A DNA stretch of 64,000 nucleotides from Lingula anatina. Its lineage: Eukaryota; Brachiopoda; Lingulata; Lingulida; Lingulidae. Numbering within the stretch: the stretch's first letter is position 1; each line of letters begins with the position of its first letter. Both the position numbers and the translations under genes were made by a program. The notes beneath the pieces were generated by a model that worked only from the letters and a program-made list of their open reading frames with translations, was not told where the DNA came from and did not search any database. Below are positions 1-11,296 of this stretch, piece after piece. The stretch spans positions 225,531 to 289,530 of the forward strand of contig NW_019775482.1 in assembly GCF_001039355.2 (NCBI RefSeq), written 5' to 3'.

Positions 1-1880
1 GCTGAATCCATTCTTATCACCCTGTCTGACCGTACCGTAGGCGTCACAGGTACCGTTGTCGTCCAACTCATCTTCTGTTTATCCTCCTTCTGCTAAACTG
101 TATTTTATTTTTATTTTAAATCCCGTGTAACGCACAGAGAGTCCCCCGTGATAGAGAGTCCGCTCTCTGTCACGCGTTTCGTTATAAGCATCTAACCGAA
201 ATGTGCGGGGGGAAAAGACATATCAAAACATGTAGCGTGCTTGAAGAACAAAATGTTGAGCAAAAGTGGCCATTGGAGCAGACGGCAACAAAAAATATAT
301 TTAATAAACAAGACCTCATTTCAACCATCTCCAACCCGAGAGCAGTTGCCCCTATGCTTCTTGCCAAAATAGTTCGCGGGGTGAATAATAACTGTAGCAC
401 AGAAATGGAAAAATTGAACACAAGAAAAGAACACGCTGCACTTTCTACTTTGCAAATTTGATCTCAAAAACCTACCATTTGAATTTCTCTAATGACTCAT
501 GCAAAGTATGGCATGGTACATGTTAAGAAAATAGATGAAGCTTCAGGGAAAATTATTTCTTCTTCCTTGCTGATTTATCGATTTTTTTTTTCAGAGCGCT
601 ATGTGCAGTGCCGTTTTTTGTTTTCATCATTGATAATACAAAGATGGATAGAACGAGATGGACAGTGGTTCCAGCTAGACAATATCGTGCAAATTCACGT
701 ATACCTAGTAAAATGAAGGCACCATAAACCCAATTCATCTTCCATTTCACGAGCTAAAATTTGGGCACCAATTTAAATATAATTTGTCTTATTCAAACAC
801 TTTAACAGGTAATTCAGCTGTGGCCAAGTCTGTCGGAGTGAACAGACGAAACAGTCAGCAGGTTAAGCAAATGTCTGGATCCATCATAAATTAAAACTTT
901 TTGACTATCAAAACTGAGATCCAATGACACTATTTTCACATAAATTTTCTTGTTTTTATTTGTTAATAATCCTGATAGTTTTGAAAAGAAAATAATTGGA
1001 TGCAATTTTGCAAACAATGGTTGTTTCATTGGTTATAACTGTTACTTCCAAAACATAGAAACCGCAGTTTTAAGCTACTTTCCGCATTATAAATATTTCT
1101 TTCATTTTTCTGACTACAATATGCACGAAAAGGACCATCGTTCTTATGTAAGCAAAGAAGAGAAAGATTATATTGGACATTCTTTGGATTATTTCATTGT
1201 TGTTATTCATTAAGTTAAATGGAATACCAGATGTCACAGGTATAACCTGCAATGAGCTATCTACTATAAACATATTCCGCTACGCGTGCCAAGTAGTTGA
1301 ACAAAAACACAACTCGCGACGGGTACATGAGTAGATGAAAGGATATTCCTTCGCAGTCGACTTAATTATTAGACCAGTCACCATATCCTAGTAAGTTACA
1401 CGACCCACCCTGTATTTACCCAATTTGACTTTCGTAGTTATGACCTGTAATTTCCAATGTAAGTCTGTTGCATGTGCTAAGGGCTCATTGACGGGGGTTT
1501 AGTGGTCGGTAACGGTGCGTTGCCGTATCGACTAGAACCATTTTAGTTACTGCTGACGAGATGCATTTCCTGACAACTACAGGTCACTAATAAAAGGCGC
1601 TAAGCCTGTACTGTTTACTGAAATCGGATGGTTATTATATATGGTTAGTGCGTGAGAATGCTTACTGAGATTAGACTTTATAGTGTTGTTATGATCACTT
1701 AGTAAGTTGTTGTGCAAATGAATTGTTTTTGTTTTGTTTTGAATAAACACTGCCGTGTTAAAGCTCACCAGATTTCTTTCGATTGTCGCTCAGCTTCAAG
1801 TCTATATTTTTTATCTTAATGATACAAAAAAAAGGAAAATAAAAATATACGCCAATGACACTCAAACCATCTCTATTACT
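1..1880. repeat. Spacer repeat, copy 1 (matches 8145-10330)
   Basis: Colinear direct repeat with a few percent divergence and small indels. No gene recognised inside it. It begins at the window edge. The second copy has an extra 278-base insertion (8917-9194) and is preceded by the decayed first exon, so this copy is probably also the upstream spacer of a related gene left of the window. Confidence 0.75.
148..173. repeat. Perfect-looking hairpin in spacer (also 8292-8317)
   Basis: An 11-base stem (GTGATAGAGAG against CTCTCTGTCAC, one mismatch) around a 4-base loop. Related arms, further apart, bound the element at 16676-16797, so this may be a collapsed remnant of the same inverted-repeat family. 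Confidence 0.5.
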
Positions 1881-2316
1881 ATTATGACAATTGTATTCCT
1901 CGTTACAGAACTAGGCCCAGTTTTCAATCTTTAAAGGTTTTGACTTTTATAAATATTATACAACTATAAAATTAATATTTCACTTGCTCCCATTCTTGAC
2001 TTCCATTGCCTCGCCTTCCAAAAATCAAAACTTACAGTCAAAACTCGAAAATGGAAAAATGTTATATCAACTACTTGACGCCCATGCAAAAAGACTTTTC
2101 GATGATAACTTGATTTCAATTTAGTAATAGCAATTTTTCTTTGAACTCAGGTGGCATGAGTTTTTTTGACATTTTCAAGATCATATGACCTTTGAACAAT
2201 CTGTATTTACACGAAACATTTGTTTTCCATCTTCCTAAAATAGTCACAAAAACCTACCAAATGCCAGCATATAGTTTCAAGTAGTATAACTAAGAGAATT
2301 ATTAGAAGACATTGTT
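1881..2316. other. Unique AT-rich spacer, nothing recognised
   Basis: No open frame of note, no repeat partner in the window. Confidence 0.4.
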
Positions 2317-3517
2317 TGATTTTACCCGAAAATGATGTTTGAGCGGATTTTTCTGATACCATTCAATGCTGTATGTCAATGGGACAGAAAAGTAGGTCAC
2401 GAAAGTAGGTTAAATTTCCGACCAAAAATTTAAAGAAAAAAGCAGTTTAAACCTCTTTAATGTATAATCGAATGATCTGTTCAGTTTATCCCTTGACATG
2501 TCGGATTTATTTACATATGTTACTGGGAATCCACGCTCCACCGATGCTCGGTTCGTATGTACCTTTAATGATTGGTTCAGATATTTGGCTCTCCACTGGC
2601 TCTTTCAAGTGGATATTATATTTGTGTTCTGAACGAATTTTGCGTAATAATTGTGTATCTACAAAATTCTGCTGTGCAAGCATTAAAACGATGTGTGCAT
2701 GTGTTGAGCGTGCAGCACTTACTGCCCAAATATGAATTTGACTTAGGTACGACTGTATGACTGCAAGTGTTCCAATGCAGTCATGAAAAGACTTTAATGC
2801 TCATGTTCATATCTAAACAAAAACAGTAAAAGATTTGGAAACGAACTTTTTATTCAGATACGTACTTGGCAGCCTCTTTTGACAAAAATACCAAGAGTGG
2901 ATTCTGAGGTCAAAATAATTACAGACTTTCAACACGTAATTCTGAAGAGGTAAAATGAAACAAAATGAATGAAGACAAATGAAAACAAAATTGTTGGAAC
3001 GACTCAGCAACGCCACCCTGCTTCATCTGGCATTTGCAATTCTGATATATTAAACGTGAAACTCTAGAGATTTAAAATTTTACGAGGAGGTAATTGGGGT
3101 GTGATGACGTTTGTTTATGTTAGAGTTACAATGAAAACTAAGAATCGCCTCGATAACATAGTGAAAATTGGTGGAAAAGGATTTTTTCCACTGGAAATTC
3201 TATATGAGAGCTGACTGCTAAAGAAATTAAAGTCAATCGAGAGATTATGGTCCAGCAGCGAATAGTTTCTTCAAGTCAATGACATCAATGGAATTGGTCA
3301 TTTCCATTAAAAAACAGATGGTAGAGATTTTCATTTGCACATCAATAAATTCCAAGTATAACAGATTGTTAAGACCGTTAAGACGGAGACATGAGCGGTT
3401 AGGTTCAGCGAACATCTTACAATTGTTAATCGTTAATCTATGTCTCGTTCCATTCGTCAGATTGAAGTGTATTGCAAATGTATCTCTGAAAATCAATTAA
3501 GTCATAAAATATATTTA
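2317..3517. repeat. Contig-end overlap, left copy (matches 3534-4735)
   Basis: About 1.2 kb nearly identical to 3534-4735, the two separated by about 15 unmatched bases and the N at 3533. Scattered single-base differences suggest two alleles that were not merged, not a biological tandem repeat. Confidence 0.8.
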
Positions 3518-3533
3518 AACCACGGCTAGCGCN

Positions 3534-4735
3534 TGATTTTACCCGAAAATGATGTTTGAACGGATTTTTCTGATACCATTCTATGCTGTATGTCAATGGG
3601 ACAGAAAAGTAGGTCACGAAAGTAGGTTAAATTTCCGACCAAAAATTTAAAGAAAGAAGCAGTTTAAACCTCTTTAATGTATAATCGAATGATCTGTTCA
3701 GTTTATCCCTTGACATGTCGGATTTATTTACATATGTTACTGGGAATCCACGCTCCACCGATGCTCGGTTCGTATGTACCTTTAATGATTGGTTCAGATA
3801 TTTGGCTCTCCACTGGCTCTTTCAAGTGGATATTATATTTGTGCTCTGAACGAATTTTGCGTAATAAGTGTGTATCTACAAAATTCTGCTGTGCAAGCAT
3901 TAAACCGATGTGTGCATGTGTTGAGCGTGCAGCACTTACTGCCCAAATATGAATTTGACTTAGGTACGACTGTATGACTGCAAGTGTTCCAATGCAGTCA
4001 TGAAAAGACTTTAATGCTCATGTTCATATCTAAACAAAAACAGTAAAAGATTTGGAAACGAACTTTTTATTCAGATACGTACTTGGCAGCCTCTTTTGAA
4101 AAAAATACCAAGAGTGGATTCTGAGGTCAAAATAATTACAGACTTTCAACACGTAATTCTGAAGAGGTAAAATGAGACAAAATGAATGAAGACAAATGAA
4201 AACAAAATTGTTGGAACGACTCAGCAACGCCACCCTGCTTCATCTGGCATTTGCAATTCTGATATATTAAACGTGAAACTCTAGAGATTTAAAATTTTAC
4301 GAGGAGGTAATTGGGGTGTGATGACGTTTGTTTATGTTAGAGTTACAATGAAAACTAAGAATCGCCTCGATAACATAGTGAAAATTGGTGGAAAAGGATT
4401 TTTTTCCACTGGAAATTCTATATGAGAGCTGACTGCTAAAGAAATTAAAGTCAATCGAGAGATTATGGTCCAGCAGCGAATAGTTTCTTCAAGTCAATGA
4501 CATCAATGGAATTGGTCATTTCCATTAAATAACAGATGGTAGAGATTTTCATTTGCACATCAATAAATTCCAAGTATAACAGATTGTTAAGACCGTTAAG
4601 ACGGAGACATGAGCGGTTAGGTTCAGCGAACATCTTACAATTGTTAATCGTTAATCTATGTCTCGTTCCATTCGTCAGATTGAAGTGTATTGCAAATGTA
4701 TCTCTGAAAATCAATTAAGTCATAAAATATATTTA
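3534..4735. repeat. Contig-end overlap, right copy (matches 2317-3517)
   Basis: Starts immediately after the N at 3533 and continues without break into the somatomedin-B gene. It is the more complete copy. Confidence 0.8.
4463..4714 (-). CDS. Possible terminal exon downstream of the somatomedin-B gene
   Basis: An open minus frame preceded by a good acceptor (TTGATTTTCAG) and ending in TAA. It contains NLTNGT and two cysteines. No donor of matching phase was found in 4720-5301, so the join is unproven. The same frame is repeated at 3245-3496 in the overlapping contig end. Confidence 0.25.
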   Translation of the reverse strand: MIFRDTFAIHFNLTNGTRHRLTINNCKMFAEPNRSCLRLNGLNNLLYLEFIDVQMKISTICYLMEMTNSIDVIDLKKLFAAGP

Positions 4736-5301
4736 TGCGAAAGATGTGTAATAAAAACCATTAGCACAACCTGCCAAAGAAAACAACTTCGCGAGGCGGA
4801 AGATGCTGGATAATCTGTTTTCTTTATGGCTTCTTCCGGCACGTTAGAACTGAGCGGTTCAGAGATGTTCCTAACAAGGCTTACTTCAAAAGTGACCCCT
4901 TTGTGAATTTTTATAGGGTGAACTTGTCGAAGGAAAGCGTCGAATTCATCAGTTAAATTCTCGAACAATAGTTGAGCCTCGTTGATATGGTCAACGCTTT
5001 TCCGCAGCCACACTGGAAAAGTAGTAGTGATGAAATCTCTCTCATAGTTTGGGAGGACACATTCACGCATCCCCCCTCCAGCGATCGTCCATGCGCCGTA
5101 TGGAAAAAATTCTGAAATACCTTTCTCTGCAAAAAACGACTTATACGCCGTGCAAAGTGGCCTGTGGCTACATGGGTACTCTAGGTGCTGGTTGGGATCG
5201 AATTTGAGAGTTAGGAAGAAAGGAAGGTTACGCATATGACGAAGGGGGGGTGAGAGGAAAGTTTCCTCCACGGAACATTCCTCGCCTTGTTTATTCGTGT
5301 T
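4720..5301 (-). CDS. Probable second exon of the somatomedin-B-domain gene
   Basis: Acceptor TTCTCTTTCAG before 5301, entering in phase 0 with NTNKQGEECS; an alternative phase-0 acceptor (TTTTGTACAG) lies about 50 bases upstream. Cysteine-containing motifs CSHRPLC and GGGMRECVLPNYE continue the ectodomain. The frame ends SSASRSCFLWQVVLMVFITH and a stop at 4720, a small residue cluster followed by a short hydrophobic tail. That is compatible with a GPI-anchor signal or a first membrane helix. No seven-helix exons were found downstream. The exon link to 6251-7471 is inferred from order, strand and spacing. Confidence 0.5.
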   Translation of the reverse strand, partial: NTNKQGEECSVEETFLSPPLRHMRNLPFFLTLKFDPNQHLEYPCSHRPLCTAYKSFFAEKGISEFFPYGAWTIAGGGMRECVLPNYERDFITTTFPVWLRKSVDHINEAQLLFENLTDEFDAFLRQVHPIKIHKGVTFEVSLVRNISEPLSSNVPEEAIKKTDYPASSASRSCFLWQVVLMVFITHLSHKYIL

Positions 5302-6250
5302 CTGAAAGAGAACGTCACGTGATTTAATATTAAACATGCTAGACTGTACAAAACGGAGTCTAAATTGACTCTGCTAATTAGTATTTTCAGCAAATAACAT
5401 ATTTCCTACGAAATATTATGTTCATTACATATTGGGACAAAAAAATATATGTGGTATATTTAAAATTACCAGAAATGAAGAAATTTCACGCAGTGTTGAT
5501 GTTTTCAATCAAGCACTAAATAAGAAACCTGAGTTTCAGTGCTAAAGAATTCGAGCTACTTCCTTTTAAATTTAATGGCCATACATCTGATTTGATCATG
5601 ATCAGTTCAGACATTTCAGATGGAAATGGCTACACCGGGTTCACTTACATTTGGCGTTTTTCATTTTTTTTCTTTTACAGGTCTGGACTAAGAAAGGTAA
5701 GTTGCTTTGAAGGATGTTTAAATACAAATTTCGAAACGTGAATAGAATACCTGTGTTGCTTCAATTACAATTTTACGCATTTGCAGATACAGAGTATCAT
5801 ATTTCAGCCAACACCTGTTGGGAGATAGCAGTAAGACGCACTAGTAGACCATTATTCCTTTAAGAAAACAATCATTTATATGCTTACGTCATGCAGTTTC
5901 CCTTGGCCAGGCAATTCCCGTTGAACATCTATCACTGCAGAAAAGCCAAGCGGTTCAATTGTTTTTGTCTTCCTGTTGCCTGTAAAATAGAATCGATCTC
6001 AATGATAAAGTTACACAATTGCGTATATTTTGACCAAAGATGTCGTTATGGAGATGGTGTATTTTCCATTAAATGACAAACACCAGATGTGAACAGATTA
6101 AGAGTTAGGGCAATAATTGTTACTGTTCCGGGTCATAACCCTGTCGTGAAGAAGAAAGTTCATTTACGAATCAATAGATATGTTGATTGACCGGATAAGG
6201 TGATAATGTCATTAATTTAACTCTAGCACGAACAAGTGGTCAAAGATGTT
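5302..6250. other. Presumed intron of the somatomedin-B gene
   Basis: AT-rich, no minus-strand exon supported. One oddity is a plus-strand acceptor/donor pair around 16 bases at 5681-5696 (see findings). Confidence 0.4.
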
Positions 6251-7471
6251 TTAACCGAAAACGGCGTGTAAGTAGCTAACATGGGAAATGAGTTTGTATG
6301 GAAAATTAAGTGGCTCACCAATGTCATCACATTTTTTTATCTCCAGAACCATGTCCAGCGGCAAACGACAAATCCAACAGAAAATGTTTCGACCAAAAGA
6401 GTACCCGAAAATGCCATGAACGTAGGTCATCGACACGGGGCCAAACTCACAAAGCCTCGTAGATTCGGCGGCAGCGTCCCGTAAGCACAGTTCATTATTC
6501 AAACTTGTTTTAGGATCATGATTTCCCTGAGGACCAATACAAGGGCGCCCTGGGTAAAAGTCCGGGGTATCAAAGAATAGCATGCAATGTTTCATATGAA
6601 AAATCATATGCAAAATTTCAGCAACGGTCCGAACTTTTTGAAAGGTTTCCTTTTGTTCAATGTTACAAGCAATCATGGGCTTCCATGCTTTGTGTGATGA
6701 AACTTTGTGACAGGTCGCGCAGAAAATGTTTTTGAATGTGACGTTTGCCTTCTTTGACGAGACAGGCAGCATAATATCAATGTCATTAGACCAGCCTTTG
6801 AACTCGCATTTTTGGCGGACAACTTCATCATGCCAGTGAAGTGGACATGAAGAGACGATCCAAAAATACCTACTGCCTACGCCCCTTATTTCTTTATTCC
6901 CCTGTAGCCAACATTCTGTGTCATTGCTGGATATCTCAATTCCCGTGACTTTTGTCTCTGTGCAGTATTGATTGTATGGCCAACAGCAGTCCCCAAACAC
7001 GTTACACAAATCGTCACAGAAACATGTGACCAGAATCATGTCATCCATCGACTCTCCTGTACGATTGACACAGAACGGGGTGTTTACTGTGACGTCAAGC
7101 GGTATCAAATTTTTCGGTGGAAATGTTGTTGAACTAGCTTCATCGTTTGTGGGAAATATAGAAACAGGTCGGAATGGAAGGTCGGCTAATTCAGATTCAT
7201 TTTGCCGGGAGCTTGAGTTCGGCACTTTTGCTGTGACGTTGGAGAAACCATACCTTTCGTCAGGTAACATCTTCTCTGTTGCTTGTTTCCCCTCTTTCTT
7301 TTGGTTACGACCATAACTGAAGTTTGTCAAGAAAAAAGGTGTTGAAGACGAGATTAATGAAGCATTACTCCAAGTTGTGTGATAGGTCGCGTTTTTCACA
7401 GTCTCAGCATTACCAATCTGTGACTCTAGACTGACACAAACACATAGTGCCAGCATTAGTAACAACTTCAT
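6251..7471 (-). CDS. Secreted somatomedin-B-domain protein, first coding exon
   Basis: Starts at ATG 7469-7471 (an upstream in-frame TTG is not needed). A signal peptide is clear: MKLLLMLALCVCVSLES, likely cleaved near IGNA. A Ser/Thr/Asn-rich region with many N-x-S/T sites follows. Residues about 134-170 form a somatomedin-B-like cysteine module (C, CFCDDLC, GDCC, C; eight cysteines). Then comes a cysteine-rich region (CSLHW-like CPLHWHDEVV, CATCHKV, CWICRLPLD) of the kind found before the seven-helix part of methuselah/adhesion-type receptors in many invertebrates. The frame runs open to TAA at 6251-6253, but the exon probably ends a little earlier; GT candidates include CAT|GTTAGC near 6280. 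A TATA box lies about 50 bases upstream. Family name is by motif only. Confidence 0.72.
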   Translation of the reverse strand: MKLLLMLALCVCVSLESQIGNAETVKNATYHTTWSNASLISSSTPFFLTNFSYGRNQKKEGKQATEKMLPDERYGFSNVTAKVPNSSSRQNESELADLPFRPVSIFPTNDEASSTTFPPKNLIPLDVTVNTPFCVNRTGESMDDMILVTCFCDDLCNVFGDCCWPYNQYCTETKVTGIEISSNDTECWLQGNKEIRGVGSRYFWIVSSCPLHWHDEVVRQKCEFKGWSNDIDIMLPVSSKKANVTFKNIFCATCHKVSSHKAWKPMIACNIEQKETFQKVRTVAEILHMIFHMKHCMLFFDTPDFYPGRPCIGPQGNHDPKTSLNNELCLRDAAAESTRLCEFGPVSMTYVHGIFGYSFGRNIFCWICRLPLDMVLEIKKCDDIGEPLNFPYKLISHVSYLHAVFG

Positions 7472-7522
7472 TGTCAACTGCCTATTATGTTAGTGTTAAC
7501 CACGCTACGGTGCTCTCTGGGG

Positions 7523-7530
7523 TTTATATA
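7523..7530 (-). promoter_or_regulatory. TATA box of the somatomedin-B-domain gene
   Basis: TATATAAA on the minus strand, about 52 bases upstream of the ATG at 7471, a spacing that allows a short 5' untranslated leader. A canonical TATA box suggests a regulated tissue- or condition-specific promoter. Confidence 0.55.
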
Positions 7531-7533
7531 CAC

Positions 7534-8021
7534 ATGGGTGACTACTTGTGACTGGTTAATTTTCCAACGTAATGCCGGCAAAGTGGCCTATAATGTTTGG
7601 AGTGACGCAACATAGGAGCCAATGAGAATGAGAGAGCACCCCCCTTTAGCAGTCAACCACAGGTCTGGGTCATGATAACGTTTACTGATTTGAAACCTTT
7701 TCATAAATGATCGTTCAAAATGCTTGCTTTTTAAAACGACTTTTTGTTTAAACGTACTGTTAGACGTTGCTTCTCCCGACGTTTTGGTATAATTATTAAT
7801 ACGTCTGAAAAACGCTGCGTTTCGGTTGGCTACTGCATGATGCTTCAACCGTGAACGGCTCACTAGGCTTCGTTAAATGGTATTTTAAGGCGTTTGAAAA
7901 ATTATTTGTACGCTTGTTAGACGTGTCGAGTAATATGCCATTAATGAATCATCATTGTAAACCGTTTCGAGATTTAGTGGTGTCTCAATTATTACAATAA
8001 GCCAATAAGTATATACCAATA
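7534..8021. other. Upstream region of the somatomedin-B gene
   Basis: A 91-codon minus frame (7588-7863) has no recognisable motif, and I do not call it a gene. Otherwise promoter-proximal and spacer sequence. Confidence 0.35.
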
Positions 8022-8139
8022 AGTATTACTCCGAGTTGCACAAGGTCTCGTTTTTGACAAGTCTTCAACATCACCGCTGTAATAGACTTAAGACGACATA
8101 CGTATAATACACATGTACCAGCAGGCGCAACACCTTCAA
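8022..8139 (-). pseudogene. Decayed copy of the somatomedin-B gene first exon
   Basis: Read on the minus strand, about 115 bases align with the first codons of the gene at 7471 with small indels, at roughly three-quarters identity by eye. Shared blocks include AAAAACG.GACCT and GGAGTAATRCTT. The start codon is TTG instead of ATG and the frame is broken. It sits directly beside the second spacer copy (8145). Confidence 0.55.
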
Positions 8140-8144
8140 TTTGT

Positions 8145-10330
8145 GCTGAATCCATTCTTATCACCCTGTCTGACCGTACCGTAGGCGTCACAGGTACCGT
8201 TGTCGTCCAACTCCTCTTTTGTTTATCCTCTTTCTGCTAAACTGTATTTTATATTTATTTTAAATCTCGTGTAACGTACAGAGAGTCCCCCGTGATAGAG
8301 AGTCCGCTCTCTGTCACGCGTTTTGTTATAAACATCTAACCGAAATGTGCGGGGGGAAAAGACATATCAAAACATGTAGCGTGCTTGAAGAACAACATGT
8401 TGAGCAAAAGTGGCCTTTGGAGCGGACGGCAACAAAAAAAAATAAAATAATAATAAACAAGACCTCCTTTCAACCATCTCCAACCCGAGAGCAGTTGCCC
8501 CTACGCTTCTAGCCAGTCATAGTTCGCGGGGTGAATAATAACTGTAGCTCAGAAATGGAAAAATTGAACACAAGAAAAGAACACGCTGCACTTTCTACTT
8601 TTCAAATTTGATCTCAAAAACCTACCATTTGAATTTCTCTAATGAATCATGCAAAGTATGGCATGGTACATGTTAAGAAAATAGATGAAGCTTCAGGGAA
8701 AATTATTTCTTCTTCCTTGCTGATTTATCGATTTTTTTTCAGAGCGCTATGTGCAGTGCCGTTTTTTTTTTGTTTTTTTTTTTGTTTTTTTTTTCAACAT
8801 TGATAATACAAAGAGGGATAGAACGAGATGGACAGTGGTTCCAGCTAGACAATATCGTGCAAATTCACGTATACCTAGTAAAATGAAGGCACCATAAACC
8901 CAATTAATCTTCCATTTGTAATGTTAGTAAGTGACAGCATGCAGTGAATAAGAGTGGGGAGTGTTTAGTAGAGTAACTTAAGTTGATTGACATGCTCTTA
9001 TGGTATTTATACAACTGCGCTTAGTGTAAACGGAGAGAAGGCCGCTAGAGATTGCATGAGGTAGGAATAGAAATGAAAGAAGCGGCGCGGGTAATAACTG
9101 GACAGTAGTTCAATAAATGATAAGAAAGATAATATCTGAGTTGTATTTGCTACCTCGCGTAACATGACGAAGACAAGCCAATAGCTTCGTCACACATTTC
9201 ACGAGCTAAAATTTGGGTACCAATTTAAATATAATTTGTCTTATTCAAACACTTTAACAGGTAATTCAGCTGTGGCCAAGTCTGTCGGAGTGAACAAACG
9301 AAACAGTCAGCAGGTGAAGCAAATATCTGGATCCATCATAAATAAAAACTTTTTGACTATCAAAACTGAGATGCAATGAAACTATTTTCACATAAATTTT
9401 CTTGTTTTTATTTGTTAATAATCCTGATAGTTTTGCAAAGAAAATAATTGGATGCAATTTTGCAAACAATGATTGTTTCATTGGTTGTAACTGTTTCTTC
9501 CAAAACATAGAAACCGCAGTTTTAAGCTACTTTCCGCATTAAAAATATTTCTTTCATTTTTCTGACTACAATATGCACGAAAAGGACCATCGTTCTAATG
9601 TAAGCAAAGAAGAGACAAATTATATTGGACGTTCTTTGGATTATTTCATTGTTGTTATTCATCAAGTTAAATGGAATACCAGATGTCACACGTTTAACCT
9701 GCAATGAGCTAGCTACTATAAACATTTCCGCTGCGCGTGCCAAGTAGTTGAACAAAAGCACAACTCGCGACGGGTACATGAGTAGATGAAAGGATATTCC
9801 TTCGCAGTCGACTTAATTATTAGACCAGTCACCATATCCTAGTAAGTTACGCGACCCACCCTGTATTTACCCAATTTGACTTTCGTAGTTATGACCTGTA
9901 ATTTCCAATGTAAGTCTGTTGCATGTGCTAAGGGCTCATTGACGGGGGTTTAGTGGTCGGTAACGGTGCGTTGCCGTATCGACTAGAACCATTTTAGTTA
10001 CTGCTGACGAGATGCATTTGCTGACAACTACAGGTCACTAATAAAAGGCGCTAAGCCTGTACTGTTTACTGAAATCGGATGGTTATTATATATGGTTAGT
10101 ACGTGAGAATGCTTACTGAGATTAGACTTTATAGTGTTGTTATGATCACTTAGTAAGTTGTTGTGCAAATGAATTGTTTTTGTTTTGTTTTGAACAAACA
10201 CTGCCGTGTTAAAGCTCACCAGATTTCTTTCGATTGTCGCTCAGCTTCAAGTCTATATTTTTTATCTTAATGATACAAAAAAAGGAAAATAAAAATATAC
10301 GCCAATGACACTCAAACCATCTCTATTACT
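8145..10330. repeat. Spacer repeat, copy 2 (matches 1-1880)
   Basis: Second copy of the spacer, interrupted by a solo LTR-like insertion. After 10330 the two copies diverge completely. Confidence 0.75.
8917..9194 (+). mobile_element. Solo LTR-like insertion, 278 bp, with 4-bp target duplication
   Basis: Present in spacer copy 2 and absent from copy 1, so its ends are exact. It begins TGTAATG and ends CGTCACA (TG...CA termini) and is flanked by CATT at 8913-8916 and 9195-9198. Inside are a TATA-like TATTTATA near 9004 and an AATAAA at 9112-9117, the promoter and polyadenylation signals expected of an LTR. No internal retrotransposon coding remains. Superfamily (Ty3, BEL or other) not determinable. 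Confidence 0.72.
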
Positions 10331-11076
10331 GCATTCATAAAGTGACAGTACGTCTTTGGTTTTGGTTAAAAATAACATTTAAGATTATTATTTACCTCAA
10401 TATCTTCATGATATATGTGAAACAAACCATCATTTTGAAAACCAAAAAATGGCTATCTACATGTATATTATTTGATAAAATCTTTTTAATTTGTTGACAA
10501 AGCTTGGACTTGTGGGTGTTTTGGATTTTGACTTCAATTTTATTTGGTTGTTCTTAATCACATTGATGCCTATCTGCTTATTGAACCAACTACACCAGGA
10601 AACTCCTCCCTCGCACTGGAAGTGTAACGAAACGGATGGTCCGTGTAACAGAAAGCCAACNACTCTTATGTCTTTTTTTTTTTTTGGGGGGGGGGTGTCG
10701 GGTTGATTCGATATTTTATGAAAAATTTTAATTTGACTTCCATCAAGTGTGCTGTGCGTAAAGCGCGGTAACAGTATCAAATCATGTTACAGTTTGTCGA
10801 AAACATTTAACTATGTTGCACATATTCTAAGATAACAAAAGCGAACACAATGATTTGGATGGTTTCACGTTTCCCATTTTGCTTTGTGATATAAGCACGA
10901 ATGCTCATTTAATTCTGTGGACTTTGACTACAAAAGCGATTGGTGTTCGGGTTTTATTTTTATCACAAGTGATATGTTCTTCTTTGTTGTACAGTCGCCG
11001 TTTAGATACGTTCAACCTTTTAGGGTCTTGTCCTTAACACAAGCATCTTTACAAAACAAACCGGTATCGCATGTTA
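10331..11076. other. Unique spacer with gap at 10661 and T/G homopolymer
   Basis: No gene recognised. The single N at 10661 is followed by 13 T (10673-10685) and 10 G (10686-10695), a likely cause of the assembly break. Confidence 0.4.
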
Positions 11077-11221
11077 TGACATTTCTACCACAATTCAGAT
11101 GTCTTTCTTTGTTGTGCAGTCACCATTAAGATATCTTTAGTCCTAATGCATTTCCCCTCATAATCGCAACTACCTTTTCAAACTAAACCGGGAATCGGAT
11201 AGCAAATTCAACAGCTAAATT

Positions 11222-11296
11222 GTGTAAAGATATCATATTTGTTGTCTTTCTATCATGTGTAGTGTAAAGATATCATATTTGTTGTCTTTCTGACAT
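11222..11296. repeat. Two-copy 40-bp tandem repeat
   Basis: GTGTAAAGATATCATATTTG and the following 20 bases occur twice in succession with a period of 40. Confidence 0.65.

Noticed and set aside
2317-4735. 1.2-kb tandem repeat
   Set aside because: The break is a single N and one copy ends in about 15 unmatched bases; overlapping contig ends explain it better.
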